From the NCBI RefSeq assembly GCF_021088345.1, contig NZ_CP088156.1:8051001-8115000 (forward strand): a stretch of 64,000 bases of DNA. Reading direction: 5' to 3'. The notes beneath the pieces were generated by a model, which searched no databases, had not been told where the DNA came from, and saw only the letters and a list, made by a program, of their open reading frames with translations. How positions within the stretch are numbered: the stretch's first letter is position 1; the number at the start of each line of letters is the position of its first letter. The position numbers and the translations under genes were made by a program. The stretch comes from Bradyrhizobium ontarionense. Its GTDB lineage: Bacteria; Pseudomonadota; Alphaproteobacteria; Rhizobiales; Xanthobacteraceae. Shown here piece by piece: positions 8,613 through 17,205 of this stretch.

Positions 8613-9335
8613 TCAAACGCCCCCGCCATGGCGTGGTTTGTGCTTAAACTCCAAATGCGCCCGGCGCAAGCTTTCCGGGTTGCCGATGTCCCGGTGATAA
8701 CCACTGGTTTCCACGCACAAAATTCGTCCCAGATAGTTCGGGATGATTTCGGTGGAAAGGTCGACGACGGGTTTTCCGAGCGCCGCAATGTCCTCGATCA
8801 CCTCTGGATCGAACACATAGACCGCACCATTGGCGAGGTTCCCGGGCGGATTTTCGACCTTCTCGTGAAACGCGACCACCCTGTTCTCGCGGTCGAGCTC
8901 GAGGATTCCGCAGGAACTCGGATCGTCGGTCCGGAACGCCAGCATGGTCATGATGCAGCCGGAGGGCCGGTTGGCATGAGCGGCGATCAGGCCTTCGACA
9001 TCGAGGTCGGTCAGATTGTCGGCGTGTGCGACGAGAAACGGCTGGTCGCCGAACCATTCGCGGTTGGCAAGCACCGTGCCGCCGGTTCCGAGCAGTTCAT
9101 CTTCGTGAACGAGGTCGATGCGGTCGCGCCACCGCGATTGCGCCACATGGGCCCGGACCTGTTCGGCCAGCCAGTGGGTGTTGAGCAGCGCCCGCTCGAC
9201 GCCGCCCTCGAAAACGAGGTCGAGCCAGTAGTCCAGCAGTGGACGATCATGCACACGGACCAGGCATTTCGGCGTCGTGTCGGTGAGCGGGCGCAGCCGG
9301 CTTCCGATTCCCGCCGCGAGCAGAAGGGCACGCAT
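8613..9335 (-). CDS. Sugar-1-phosphate nucleotidyltransferase, HddC/RmlA-like
   Basis: A 240-residue nucleotidyltransferase with the N-terminal signature LLLAAGIGSRLRPLTD (residues 4-19). The sugar-binding DELLGTGGT segment lies near residue 79, and HADNLTD supplies the metal-binding Asp. The length fits the short HddC-type enzymes that make GDP-D-glycero-D-manno-heptose, rather than the longer ManC type found elsewhere in this window. It lies 9 bases after the HldE-like gene. Because that neighbour also has a cytidylyltransferase domain, the operon holds two potential activating enzymes, which suggests two sugars or two steps. Nucleotide and sugar specificity are not decided. Confidence 0.88.
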   Translation of the reverse strand: MRALLLAAGIGSRLRPLTDTTPKCLVRVHDRPLLDYWLDLVFEGGVERALLNTHWLAEQVRAHVAQSRWRDRIDLVHEDELLGTGGTVLANREWFGDQPFLVAHADNLTDLDVEGLIAAHANRPSGCIMTMLAFRTDDPSSCGILELDRENRVVAFHEKVENPPGNLANGAVYVFDPEVIEDIAALGKPVVDLSTEIIPNYLGRILCVETSGYHRDIGNPESLRRAHLEFKHKPRHGGGV

Positions 9336-9344
9336 GACGACATC

Positions 9345-10850
9345 CTACTCGTGGCTGAAGCCGGCTTCGTCGATTTCCCGCACCAGTTCCGCGGAGGTCA
9401 GCGGCAGATTGCCGACGCGGGAGACCTGCAGGGCCGCAGCCAGCGAGCCGAGATAGGACGCCTGCCAGATGTCTGCGCCTGCGCGCAGGGCCATCGACGA
9501 CGCCATGAACAAGCTGTCGCCCGCGCCCGAGACGTCCTTTGGAGACGGATTGAAGGCGGGCAGGCGGTCGGAGGTAAACGTGCCGTCGGCCAGCGTGTTG
9601 ATCAGCGCCCCTTCCGCGCCGAGCGTGATCACCAGGTTCTTGGTCCGCGCCCGCTCCACCAGCCGCTCGCTGATGACGGCAAGGCCCGAGATGAAGTCGT
9701 TCAGCGCGACGCGGGCCTCGCGCTCGGTCGGCGTCAACAGCGTCATGCCCCTGAAACGCGAGACATCGCCGGTCTGCGAGGACACTTGGCTGTCGGCTGC
9801 CATCATCACGCCCTTGGACCGGGCGAGATCGGCGATCGCGTCCACCAGGTCCTGCGGCAGGCAGCCATAGTTGAAGCAGGAGAACAGCAGAAGATCGCTG
9901 GTCTTCAATGCGCGCTCGACCGCCGCCAGCATCTGCCGCTGCAATTCGGCATCGGAGGCGTGCTGGCGCAGATGATTGACCCGCAACAGCGTCTTGTTGA
10001 GGGCGCGGAAACGCTGCTTGCGCGTGGTCGGCCTGGTCTGGTCGGTGAACGCATTGAAATTGACGCCGTGCTGCTCGAGCGTGTTGCGGGCAAAGCGCGC
10101 CGCCTCGTCATCGCCGACCAGCGTGAAGAATTTCACGTCGGCGCCCAGTCCATGCGCATGCGCCGCGACTGCGCCGGCGCCGCCGACGAAGGTGCGCGTC
10201 ATCAGCGGGGTGACGACGATGGTCGGATCTTCCTGCGACATGCCGACGGCATCGCAGGTGACATATTCGTCGACGATCAGGTCGCCAATGACCGCCACCC
10301 GCATGCCGGTCAGCTTTCCGAGGAGACCCTTCAGGTTCGAGATATCGAAGCCGTGACGCTTGGGGAACTCGAGCGGTTTACGGACCGTCGACATGTCAAC
10401 GTTCGCGTCGCGTTCCAACAGCGACAGCGAGGCAAATCGCAGTTCGCCGGACGAGAAGATCAGGCGTCCGCCATAGCTGTCGACGGCATCCTGCTCAGGG
10501 TTGGCGCGGTCTTCGAACTCCTTGCCTTTGACGACCACCGTCGGTTTCAGGCGTGCAATGAAGTCGGAAGCATTTGTTCCCAAACGCACGACATGGTGCA
10601 CAAAAGAGATCGAGCGCACGTTCTCGAAGCGCATGTCCTGCGCCAGGGTCACGCCGGGAGTCGAATCCGGGTTGACGCCGACGACGAGCACCTCGGCCTG
10701 CTCGGCAGCGAATTTCAGAAGCCGCAAATGTCCGGGGTGCACGACGTTGAAATTGCCGGACACGAACGCAATGGTTTGCCCGGATTCGCATGACGCACGA
10801 ATCGTCTCACAGGCCAGATCCATGCGGGCGGTATCGATCATCTGGTCCAA
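9345..10850 (-). CDS. Reverse-order HldE-like fusion: cytidylyltransferase then PfkB kinase
   Basis: A 501-residue fusion. Residues about 27-150 are a cytidylyltransferase domain with GNFNVVHPGH (32-41, HxGH active site). Residues about 183-495 are a PfkB sugar kinase starting VAVIGDLIVDEYV and ending with the DVSGAGD signature (439-445, catalytic Asp445). HldE of LPS heptose synthesis has the same two domains in the opposite order (kinase first). The start is a TTG at 10850 with GGAGG 8 bases upstream; an ATG three codons later is an alternative. First gene of the operon. It probably phosphorylates a heptose-type sugar at C1 and transfers a nucleotide to it. Confidence 0.88.
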   Translation of the reverse strand: MDQMIDTARMDLACETIRASCESGQTIAFVSGNFNVVHPGHLRLLKFAAEQAEVLVVGVNPDSTPGVTLAQDMRFENVRSISFVHHVVRLGTNASDFIARLKPTVVVKGKEFEDRANPEQDAVDSYGGRLIFSSGELRFASLSLLERDANVDMSTVRKPLEFPKRHGFDISNLKGLLGKLTGMRVAVIGDLIVDEYVTCDAVGMSQEDPTIVVTPLMTRTFVGGAGAVAAHAHGLGADVKFFTLVGDDEAARFARNTLEQHGVNFNAFTDQTRPTTRKQRFRALNKTLLRVNHLRQHASDAELQRQMLAAVERALKTSDLLLFSCFNYGCLPQDLVDAIADLARSKGVMMAADSQVSSQTGDVSRFRGMTLLTPTEREARVALNDFISGLAVISERLVERARTKNLVITLGAEGALINTLADGTFTSDRLPAFNPSPKDVSGAGDSLFMASSMALRAGADIWQASYLGSLAAALQVSRVGNLPLTSAELVREIDEAGFSHE

Positions 10851-10858
10851 GGATTTCG

Positions 10859-10863
10859 CCTCC
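10859..10863 (-). promoter_or_regulatory. Ribosome binding site supporting a TTG start
   Basis: GGAGG on the minus strand, eight bases before the TTG at 10850. It is 17 bases before the next in-frame ATG, so it favours the TTG as the start of the HldE-like fusion gene. Confidence 0.6.
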
Positions 10864-11023
10864 GGCTCATTCGTGCTGAAGTAAGATAGCCGGCCATCAT
10901 GCTATTCGTCCGACTCATAACCTGTGACGCACGTGCATTTCCGACTTGGCACAGCTGCTCCGGGACTTTGTTCCGGACGTGCTTCGACCATCTCTCAACA
11001 TTGATTCCATTGTCAAAAATCAA

Positions 11024-11040
11024 GATCATTCATCATGATC
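11024..11040. promoter_or_regulatory. GATCAT-N5-ATGATC inverted repeat, possible operator
   Basis: A perfect 6-base inverted repeat (GATCAT, five bases, ATGATC) sits in a locally AT-rich patch about 175 bases upstream of the sugar operon. A TTGACA hexamer pointing toward the operon lies just beside it (minus strand, around 11010-11015), but I see no good -10 element. It may be an operator or part of the promoter. The rest of 10851-11370 shows no gene. Confidence 0.3.
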
Positions 11041-11370
11041 GGAACGATGAACATGGTGCTGCCCGTCATTTCTCAGCATCTCTTTATCAGGTGTGCGCAG
11101 CAGCACAAACACTCCTGTGAGCATCAGCGTCAATTCGGGAGTTTGAACGCGCCGGAATGCTGCTCCACAGGAAAGCAACTGATGCTCACGCCATCGGCGG
11201 CGCTCTCGGTCTGTGCACAAGGCACCGGCATATGCCGGATATGCTTTCGCCGACCCAAGTTGACGTGTCGTTGGTGGAGCGCGGTCGTCGACCCCGCGCG
11301 CGCTGAGTCAGCCCGTCGAATTGCACAGCGGCGGTCTGAACGAAGTGTCGACAGACGACCATTCGAGCGA

Positions 11371-11520
11371 CTGGCCAAGGCCTCAATCGAAGCCATCGCT
11401 CCCCGCCGTTGGACGGTTGCGACCCTCGACGGCGGTGGCGCCTGGACGAGAAGGGAGGCTCGAAAGTTCACCGGCTACTTAGCCACTGGGATCGTCGAGA
11501 CAACGGTCTTCAAGGAGGTA
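11371..11520 (+). pseudogene. C-terminal remnant of an SGNH-like acetylation protein gene
   Basis: Translating this stretch gives LAKASIEAIA, then TLDGGG, then ARKFTGYLATGIVETTVFKE. This matches the C terminus of the intact SGNH-like gene at 16150-17205 (LAKALNVELI, TVDGGGH, AQKFTSYLAREIVKTEAFKQ), with 12 of 21 residues identical in the last block. The catalytic histidine after DGGG is lost. No matching N-terminal part is found upstream in any frame. It appears to be the decayed tail of a fourth paralogue of the acetylation module. It is on the opposite strand to the neighbouring intact SGNH gene. Confidence 0.6.
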
Positions 11521-11572
11521 TCCTGTCCAATTCAAGCAAAGCCAGGAGGCCCGCGAATCGTTGGCAACTGGT

Positions 11573-12739
11573 TCAGTGATAGAGGTCGAACTGTTCGTCT
11601 TTTCGCCGATCGAGGTCGGCCGCCAGGGCGTCCCGGTCGATCAGCGGGAACAGCTTGCTGAATTCGGGTCGGGTCAGCAGGGCGAGGTAGGTCTTGAGCA
11701 TGCCCCGCTCGGACGGATGCGCTGGATCGAAGAAGTTGCCGGAATCCTGCGATATCTCGGTGCGACTCATGTCGAAGAACGGGATGCCGAGCCGTGCAAA
11801 TCTCTCGACGGTCTGCGGGCTCTTGAGTTCGCGCCAGAGGCCTGAATAGGGCCAGTAGGTTTCGTCGGTATCGAGGAAGGCTGCCGCGCTCTCCAGCAAT
11901 GGATACTGGATCGCAACCACCGAGAAGCCACGTTCGCGAGACAGTCGGGACAAGCGCTCGACCTCGCGAATTTGCCCTTCGCTCAGATGGGGGGCTCCCG
12001 GAAACGAGGATGTAACGTATTGAGCGCCTCGGGACAACGTCTCTGCCGATGTGCTTCGATAGGGTGGGGCGACGATGACAGAACCGTCCTTGCGGAATCC
12101 GAACTTTCCGCGAATCGCCTCCGGACCAATCAGTATGTTGTTATCCACGGGCTCGACTTGCGGAGTGAGTAGCGTGGACCGAATGGTATCGACATTTCCG
12201 CCGGTCCGGATCACGAAGTCCGTCACGTCGTGCAACTTCCGCCGGTGCGAATCGATGCCCTGGGTGAAGTCCATCGTGCGTTCCTTCCGCCAGGCCTCGG
12301 CGAGGAAATCGCCGAACAGGAAGTAATCCAGCGCCACGATGACGACCCGCGGCTTCGCAGCCGTGGTCGCGCGATCTATGAAATCCACGACGTGTGTGAG
12401 AGGCCAAGCCGTCAGGCAGGCGTTGTAGGCCACATAGGGGCGAAACATCTGCTCGCGGGCTTGGCCGCAGCGTGAGCTTCCCACCAGCAAGACCTCAGGG
12501 CGGATCTGCCTGATTCGCTCGAGCTTGTAGGGCGCATAGTCCTTGAATGTGCCGAGCCAGACGAGTCGATCGCTACGCGACTGCTCCACCGCAATCACCG
12601 ACAGTGGAACCGTCGCGCCCAATCGCCACCCGGCCCATTCCAAAACCGCCAGCAGCGGCACGAAAACGGCAGCAAATAGCGCCACGACTATCGCGAGATA
12701 CCGAGTCACCGGTTCGTACCCACTTTGATGGTATTGCAT
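11573..12739 (-). CDS. SGNH/AlgJ-like polysaccharide acetylation protein
   Basis: A protein of about 388 residues with one N-terminal membrane segment (starting around YLAIVVALFAAVFVPLL) and a periplasmic SGNH-hydrolase-like domain. The presumed nucleophile is in VGSSRCGQ and the Asp/His pair in DPAHPSERG near the C terminus, as in AlgJ/AlgX/DltD-type proteins that pass acetyl groups to polysaccharides. The ATG at 12739 is chosen; a TTG at 12769 with AGGAT upstream would add ten residues. It is the third gene of a minus-strand set led by the MBOAT gene. The role in O-acetylation is inferred from motifs and neighbours. Confidence 0.72.
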   Translation of the reverse strand: MQYHQSGYEPVTRYLAIVVALFAAVFVPLLAVLEWAGWRLGATVPLSVIAVEQSRSDRLVWLGTFKDYAPYKLERIRQIRPEVLLVGSSRCGQAREQMFRPYVAYNACLTAWPLTHVVDFIDRATTAAKPRVVIVALDYFLFGDFLAEAWRKERTMDFTQGIDSHRRKLHDVTDFVIRTGGNVDTIRSTLLTPQVEPVDNNILIGPEAIRGKFGFRKDGSVIVAPPYRSTSAETLSRGAQYVTSSFPGAPHLSEGQIREVERLSRLSRERGFSVVAIQYPLLESAAAFLDTDETYWPYSGLWRELKSPQTVERFARLGIPFFDMSRTEISQDSGNFFDPAHPSERGMLKTYLALLTRPEFSKLFPLIDRDALAADLDRRKDEQFDLYH

Positions 12740-12847
12740 ACTGCCAAGTTCGACGATTTTGGCTCGCAATCGGCATCATCCTGAAGTCGATTGCGCGCAT
12801 TCAGGCTAGTGGCTAAGAGGGGCGGCTGCAAGAACGTCGTCTCGCGC

Positions 12848-14014
12848 TCAGCTTTTCGGAAGAGCCGCGAGAGAGTGCTGGATCTCAGCGGCATCGATCC
12901 TCGGAAACTCTGCTCGAAAATCCGGATCGTTCAGCAAATGCAGCATCACTCTGGCGGCGCCGGATTCGGCGAGGTGGTATGCGTCCACGAAACTCGCTGT
13001 CTCATCTTCCATCGGCAGACGCGCCAGATCAAAGAAAGGGATTCCTATCTCCCGCAACCAGTTCCTGGTCTCCTTGGCTGCGAACTCGCGCCAGGCGCCG
13101 AATCCGAGGGGACCGGCCTGCTCGCGATCCAATAGATCGACGCCGGCGCGAATGAATGGCAACTGGATGCCCAACAGCTTCACGCCGCGTGCCTCTGCGA
13201 TCTCGGCAAGACGCATGATCGGTTGCTTCAGCCACGATGAAAGGCCCGATGCGCGAGGCAGGGTCTCAGCGAGCGTTTCTGCGTTCATGTAACGTGAGCG
13301 CGCGTCGGCAACGTGGCCCGGTGAATAGAGGTACGACCCGTCGTCGCGGAAGCCCTCCTCATGAAAGATGGATTGAGTGCCGATGAAGGCTGTCGGCGCG
13401 TTCAGGTAGTTCCGAAAAGGGGCAGGGTGGCGCGTTGCCGTCCGGGCAAAATCCAGCAGGCTCGATCTCACATAGGAGAGAGCGCGATCATGATACATCT
13501 TTCGTGGAAGCGCGAACCATTCTTCCCATCGTTCCGCGAACAGGAAATGATCCAGCGACAGGATCGCGATCCTGGGGGGCGCCTGCCGCGTGGCGCGCTC
13601 GAACAGATCGGCCATCTGGCCGGTGGTCCAGGCCGTGAACGAGAGATTGTAGAACCGGTAGGGAGCAAAAAGAGCAGCCCGAAACGTGCCTGCGCGCGAT
13701 GTGCTGATCCAGATGATTTCGGGGTGCTCCTGCTCGACCCTCGCCAGCTTGAACGCCGCGTTGTAGCGCAGATCGAACGGAAGCACGATCTGCTCCGGGT
13801 GGTCCCGTTGCGATTGCGCAAGGTCCTTCAGGGTCGCGGAAGCGCCGAATGGGCGGGCGGCGTGAAACAGGCCGATCGGAGGAAGGTAGCCTGCAACGGC
13901 AGCGGCTGCCAGAACGCCCATGCAATAGCGCCGCGTGAGATCCCTTGGCGGCAGTTCCGCGCGAGGCTGCGGCTGGTCGTTCATGCGCCGGTCGTTTGAG
14001 CCGTGATCCGTCAC
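12848..14014 (-). CDS. SGNH/AlgX-like protein, second paralogue
   Basis: A 388-residue protein with an N-terminal signal anchor (around YCMGVLAAAAVAGYLPPIG) and a predicted extracytoplasmic SGNH-like fold. The first block reads STSRAGTFR and the Asp/His block DAYHLAESGA. The layout parallels the 11573-12739 protein: the TS/SSRxG block, a central LDxFLF segment (LDHFLF versus LDYFLF), and IPFFDxxR before the catalytic His. The start is a GTG at 14014 with GGAGCG upstream; an ATG at 13984 is possible. It lies between the MBOAT gene and the first paralogue, so the two probably work with the same MBOAT donor protein. Confidence 0.72.
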   Translation of the reverse strand: MTDHGSNDRRMNDQPQPRAELPPRDLTRRYCMGVLAAAAVAGYLPPIGLFHAARPFGASATLKDLAQSQRDHPEQIVLPFDLRYNAAFKLARVEQEHPEIIWISTSRAGTFRAALFAPYRFYNLSFTAWTTGQMADLFERATRQAPPRIAILSLDHFLFAERWEEWFALPRKMYHDRALSYVRSSLLDFARTATRHPAPFRNYLNAPTAFIGTQSIFHEEGFRDDGSYLYSPGHVADARSRYMNAETLAETLPRASGLSSWLKQPIMRLAEIAEARGVKLLGIQLPFIRAGVDLLDREQAGPLGFGAWREFAAKETRNWLREIGIPFFDLARLPMEDETASFVDAYHLAESGAARVMLHLLNDPDFRAEFPRIDAAEIQHSLAALPKS

Positions 14015-14046
14015 GATGAGCCCACGCTCCGGGTGCGCCTACGTGC

Positions 14047-15549
14047 TCAGAACTGGAAATAGAGGAACTGCGAGGTGTCGCCGGCAATGATGTTCATGAG
14101 CACCGCTGCAACCAGCGCGACGGACGTCCCGATTGCCCAGGCCAGGGACGGTCGCCACTTGAGGTTGAGGATGCTCCAGGGCCGCGGATTGTGATAGGTT
14201 TCCAGGCCGACCTTCCAGCTTTCGAACATCGCGTTGACGTTGGGGAGCGCAAGACAGGCGGCGTAGCCCAGCAGGATTGCGATCATCAGGCGCGGGTCCA
14301 CGAGGTTCGTCATCGTGATCCGCTCTGGATTGGACAGCCCGATCATCCCCTTGATGAGCCTGACGGCAGCGTTCGGATTGTCGGCGCGGAAGAAGACCCA
14401 GGCCAGAACCACGACGAATTGCGTCAACAGAAGTGCCGCCACGGCGTACCAGACGGAACCCGACAGGCGGGCGAGCGTCGGCCGCGCCTGGACGAATTTG
14501 CTCCAGCGATGATTGACGATCAGAAACAGCCCGTGCAGGGCGCCCCAGATCACGAACGTGAAGCCTGCTCCGTGCCAGAGGCCGCCGAGCAGCATGGTGG
14601 CGAAAAGGTTCGCATTCCGACGATGCTCGCCATAGCGGTTGCCGCCCAGGGGAATGTAGAGATAGTCGCGCAGGAATCGCGACAGGGAGATATGCCATCG
14701 ACGCCAGAATTCGATGATGCTCTGGGACTTATAGGGGGCGTCGAAATTGAAGGGCAGCTTGATCCCGAACATGATCGAAATGCCGATCGCCATGTCCGAA
14801 TATCCGGAAAAGTCGAAATAGATCTGCAGCGAGTAGGCGAGCGCGCCGCCCCAGGCATCCATCAGATGGAGATGGCTCGAATTGGCTGCCTGGAATACAG
14901 GATTGGCGACCAGGCCAAAGCCGTCGGCGATGAACGACTTCTTGAACAGGCCAATCGTCAGGATCGTGAGGCCGACCGCGACCTTCTCGATGGAAATCCT
15001 TCGGCTGTCCTCCGCGCCGAATTGCGGAATCATCTCGCGATGATGCAGGATCGGCCCCGCGACCAGATGCGGGAAATACGTGACGAACAGCCCATATTTG
15101 ACGAAGCTGCGCTCATCGGCGTAGCCGCCATAGACGTCGGCCAGATAGGCGATCTGGGTGAAGGTGAAGAACGAAATACCCAGTGGAAGAACGATGGCGA
15201 GCGATGGGTACTTCGATGCGGAGAGCGCATTGAATATCTGAATGCCGAAGTTGGTATATTTGTAGAACGCGAGCGCTCCGAGATTGAGCGTGACGGCGGT
15301 CGCAAGGAGGCCGCTGCGAAGCTTTCCGCTCTGTCCTGCGATGAGCAGGCCCATCGTGTAATTGAAGACGATGGAGACCAGGATGATCGGGACGAAATGA
15401 ATGTCCCAATAGCTGTAGAAGGCCAGCGACGCGGCGGCGAGCCAGCTCAAGCGCGCGAAAGGTGCCACGAAAAAGCGGGCCAACAGGAAATATCCGGCGA
15501 ACGTCACCGGCAGGAACAGGAACAGAAACTCAAATTGCGTGAAGAGCAT
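14047..15549 (-). CDS. MBOAT-family O-acyltransferase, AlgI/DltB-like
   Basis: A 500-residue integral membrane protein with about a dozen hydrophobic segments. The MBOAT core includes PYKSQSIIEFWRRWHISLSR and the segment LLGGLWHGAGFTFVIWGALHG with the invariant catalytic histidine. It resembles AlgI, which moves acetyl groups across the inner membrane for alginate O-acetylation. It leads the set MBOAT, SGNH, SGNH on the minus strand. A third SGNH gene diverges from it across a 600-base spacer. The likely role is acetylation of the exopolysaccharide or O-antigen made by this region. Confidence 0.93.
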   Translation of the reverse strand: MLFTQFEFLFLFLPVTFAGYFLLARFFVAPFARLSWLAAASLAFYSYWDIHFVPIILVSIVFNYTMGLLIAGQSGKLRSGLLATAVTLNLGALAFYKYTNFGIQIFNALSASKYPSLAIVLPLGISFFTFTQIAYLADVYGGYADERSFVKYGLFVTYFPHLVAGPILHHREMIPQFGAEDSRRISIEKVAVGLTILTIGLFKKSFIADGFGLVANPVFQAANSSHLHLMDAWGGALAYSLQIYFDFSGYSDMAIGISIMFGIKLPFNFDAPYKSQSIIEFWRRWHISLSRFLRDYLYIPLGGNRYGEHRRNANLFATMLLGGLWHGAGFTFVIWGALHGLFLIVNHRWSKFVQARPTLARLSGSVWYAVAALLLTQFVVVLAWVFFRADNPNAAVRLIKGMIGLSNPERITMTNLVDPRLMIAILLGYAACLALPNVNAMFESWKVGLETYHNPRPWSILNLKWRPSLAWAIGTSVALVAAVLMNIIAGDTSQFLYFQF

Positions 15550-16149
15550 ACCAAGTTTCGCGATGTTGCCGCATGTTGCGTTGCTTTATCAATGATTGCG
15601 GGCGCTGCCAAGTTGGGCGAGGCCACACATGCGGTGATTTCGGGGGATGCTTCTTTCGGCCGGGAAACGAACGCAGTCAGCCGCCCGATCGGGCGACGGC
15701 GCGGGCGCACACTTTTCGGCTAGCAATTCTTCTGCTATGGCTGCCCGCAATTCGACCGGCGATGTAACGATGAGGCTTTCGCGTATTCGCTGAATCGGGT
15801 CTTTGCGGTAGTCGATGGGCGGTCCGCGACATGCACGGGGCGGGATGCAATCTTCGATTTTTGCGGGCCTTTGCAGCGGTTACCTCGTCAATGCATGCAA
15901 ATGCATGAGGCGGGTGAAGGGGACCGGCGGTGAACTGAGTGCTGGTTTTTCTGGGCTTCCAGCCGCAAGAATGGCTTCGGCGGCGAAGCGGGCTACCTAT
16001 GGAATGCACAGATGACGTCGTGACGGGTCCGCGCATAGGCGCCTAAACAGAGCGCGGGGATCCTTGAGCACGTTGTTTCAGGACCGCATTTCGTCCCCGG
16101 ATTTTCCTCGATCCGAGTCCCAAGCAGACTATCAAGCGAGATTTGCGTC
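15550..16149. other. 600-base divergent spacer, no gene seen
   Basis: The spacer separates the MBOAT gene (minus) from the third SGNH gene (plus) and must hold both promoters. A short sequence with overlapping ATGCAT repeats lies at 15891-15907. The open frames here (15573-15767, 15815-16015 and the opposite strand) have arginine- and serine-rich shadow-like products and no domains. I see no terminator or RNA gene. Confidence 0.4.
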
Positions 16150-17205
16150 ATGTCGACAGTCACCGGGACGGCACCGGAAACGACGTCAGAACCGTTTGCC
16201 TTCAGGCGCTATCTCGCCGTGGTCGGCATTGTTGGCATCATGGCGGCTTTCGTGTTTTCGCTCGGTCTGTCCCAGCTCTCTTTTGACGGTTGGACGCTGC
16301 GGGACGGCCTGTTGCAGATTCCACGTCAGGGAGACGCCAACTGGTACCGCGATTTCGGAGGCCGCCATGTGCCGCAGATCCAGGACCAGGACATCTTCTA
16401 CAGCAATTTGGGAGGGGCGGTCGACGCAGCCAAGAATGCTGACATCGTTTTCCTCGGTCCGTCCTTCGTCAATTATGCCGTTGACAGGCAGACGCTCGAG
16501 CGATCGCCGATGCTCGATCGATTGAAGATCTACAATATGGCCTTTGTCGGATTGCGTGGCGGCGAGTTCTCGCGCCGGGTGATCAAGCGCTGGAAAATCC
16601 GTCCGCGCCTCTGGGTCATCAACGCCGACGACCAGTTTGTTCATTTCTTCAGCAGCGATCTCAATGTCACCCTTGGTCCGCAGAAGCAGCCTATCGCTGC
16701 TGTAGGGCGCAGTCGGCTCCGCGGGTACCTTACCGTCATTGGCCGCAATCTGCACTGGCGCATCGAGGACCTGGTCGCGGCGTATCAAAACGGATATTTC
16801 ACGCCGACCGGACTCTATCGCAACGTCTTCAACGGCGACATGGGACTGGACGCGAACCCCGGCTATGTTGCCATGGGCAACAAGCCGATGTTATCCGCCC
16901 GTGATCCTGATTGTCACACGAACCCGGCGGTCGTAGCCTATGCGAAGACCCTGCTTGAAGAAATCGGTGGTCGGGTCGTGCTCACGCTGGTTCCCCACAG
17001 TCAGTCGTGCACGCAGCAGGCGGCAGAGTTGGCGAAGGCGCTGAATGTCGAACTGATCACCCCGCCGTTCGACGGCCTCACGACCGTCGACGGGGGCGGC
17101 CATCTGGACCAGCCGGGTGCGCAGAAGTTCACGAGCTATCTTGCCCGCGAGATCGTCAAGACCGAGGCATTCAAGCAGGCGTTCCCCGCCGGACTCGGTG
17201 AGTGA
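16150..17205 (+). CDS. SGNH-like acetylation protein, third paralogue
   Basis: A 351-residue protein with an N-terminal membrane anchor (RYLAVVGIVGIMAAFVFSLGL) and an extracytoplasmic domain. The putative nucleophile Ser sits in FLGPSFVNYAV and the Asp/His near the C terminus in DGGGHLDQPGAQ. It is more distant from the two minus-strand SGNH proteins than they are from each other. It is clearly related to the decayed fragment at 11371-11520. It probably takes part in polysaccharide O-acetylation or deacetylation with the MBOAT across the divergent spacer. The family label rests on motif pattern, so another SGNH esterase role is possible. Confidence 0.65.
   Translation: MSTVTGTAPETTSEPFAFRRYLAVVGIVGIMAAFVFSLGLSQLSFDGWTLRDGLLQIPRQGDANWYRDFGGRHVPQIQDQDIFYSNLGGAVDAAKNADIVFLGPSFVNYAVDRQTLERSPMLDRLKIYNMAFVGLRGGEFSRRVIKRWKIRPRLWVINADDQFVHFFSSDLNVTLGPQKQPIAAVGRSRLRGYLTVIGRNLHWRIEDLVAAYQNGYFTPTGLYRNVFNGDMGLDANPGYVAMGNKPMLSARDPDCHTNPAVVAYAKTLLEEIGGRVVLTLVPHSQSCTQQAAELAKALNVELITPPFDGLTTVDGGGHLDQPGAQKFTSYLAREIVKTEAFKQAFPAGLGE

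Noticed and set aside
7632..10793. A 1053-residue plus-strand open frame
   Set aside because: Antisense shadow of the sugar operon genes; composition rich in R, A and H, with no domains.
11035..11661. The 208-residue plus-strand frame as an intact gene
   Set aside because: Only about 50 residues in it match the SGNH family; the rest is unrelated and it runs into the antisense of the next gene, so it is called a remnant.
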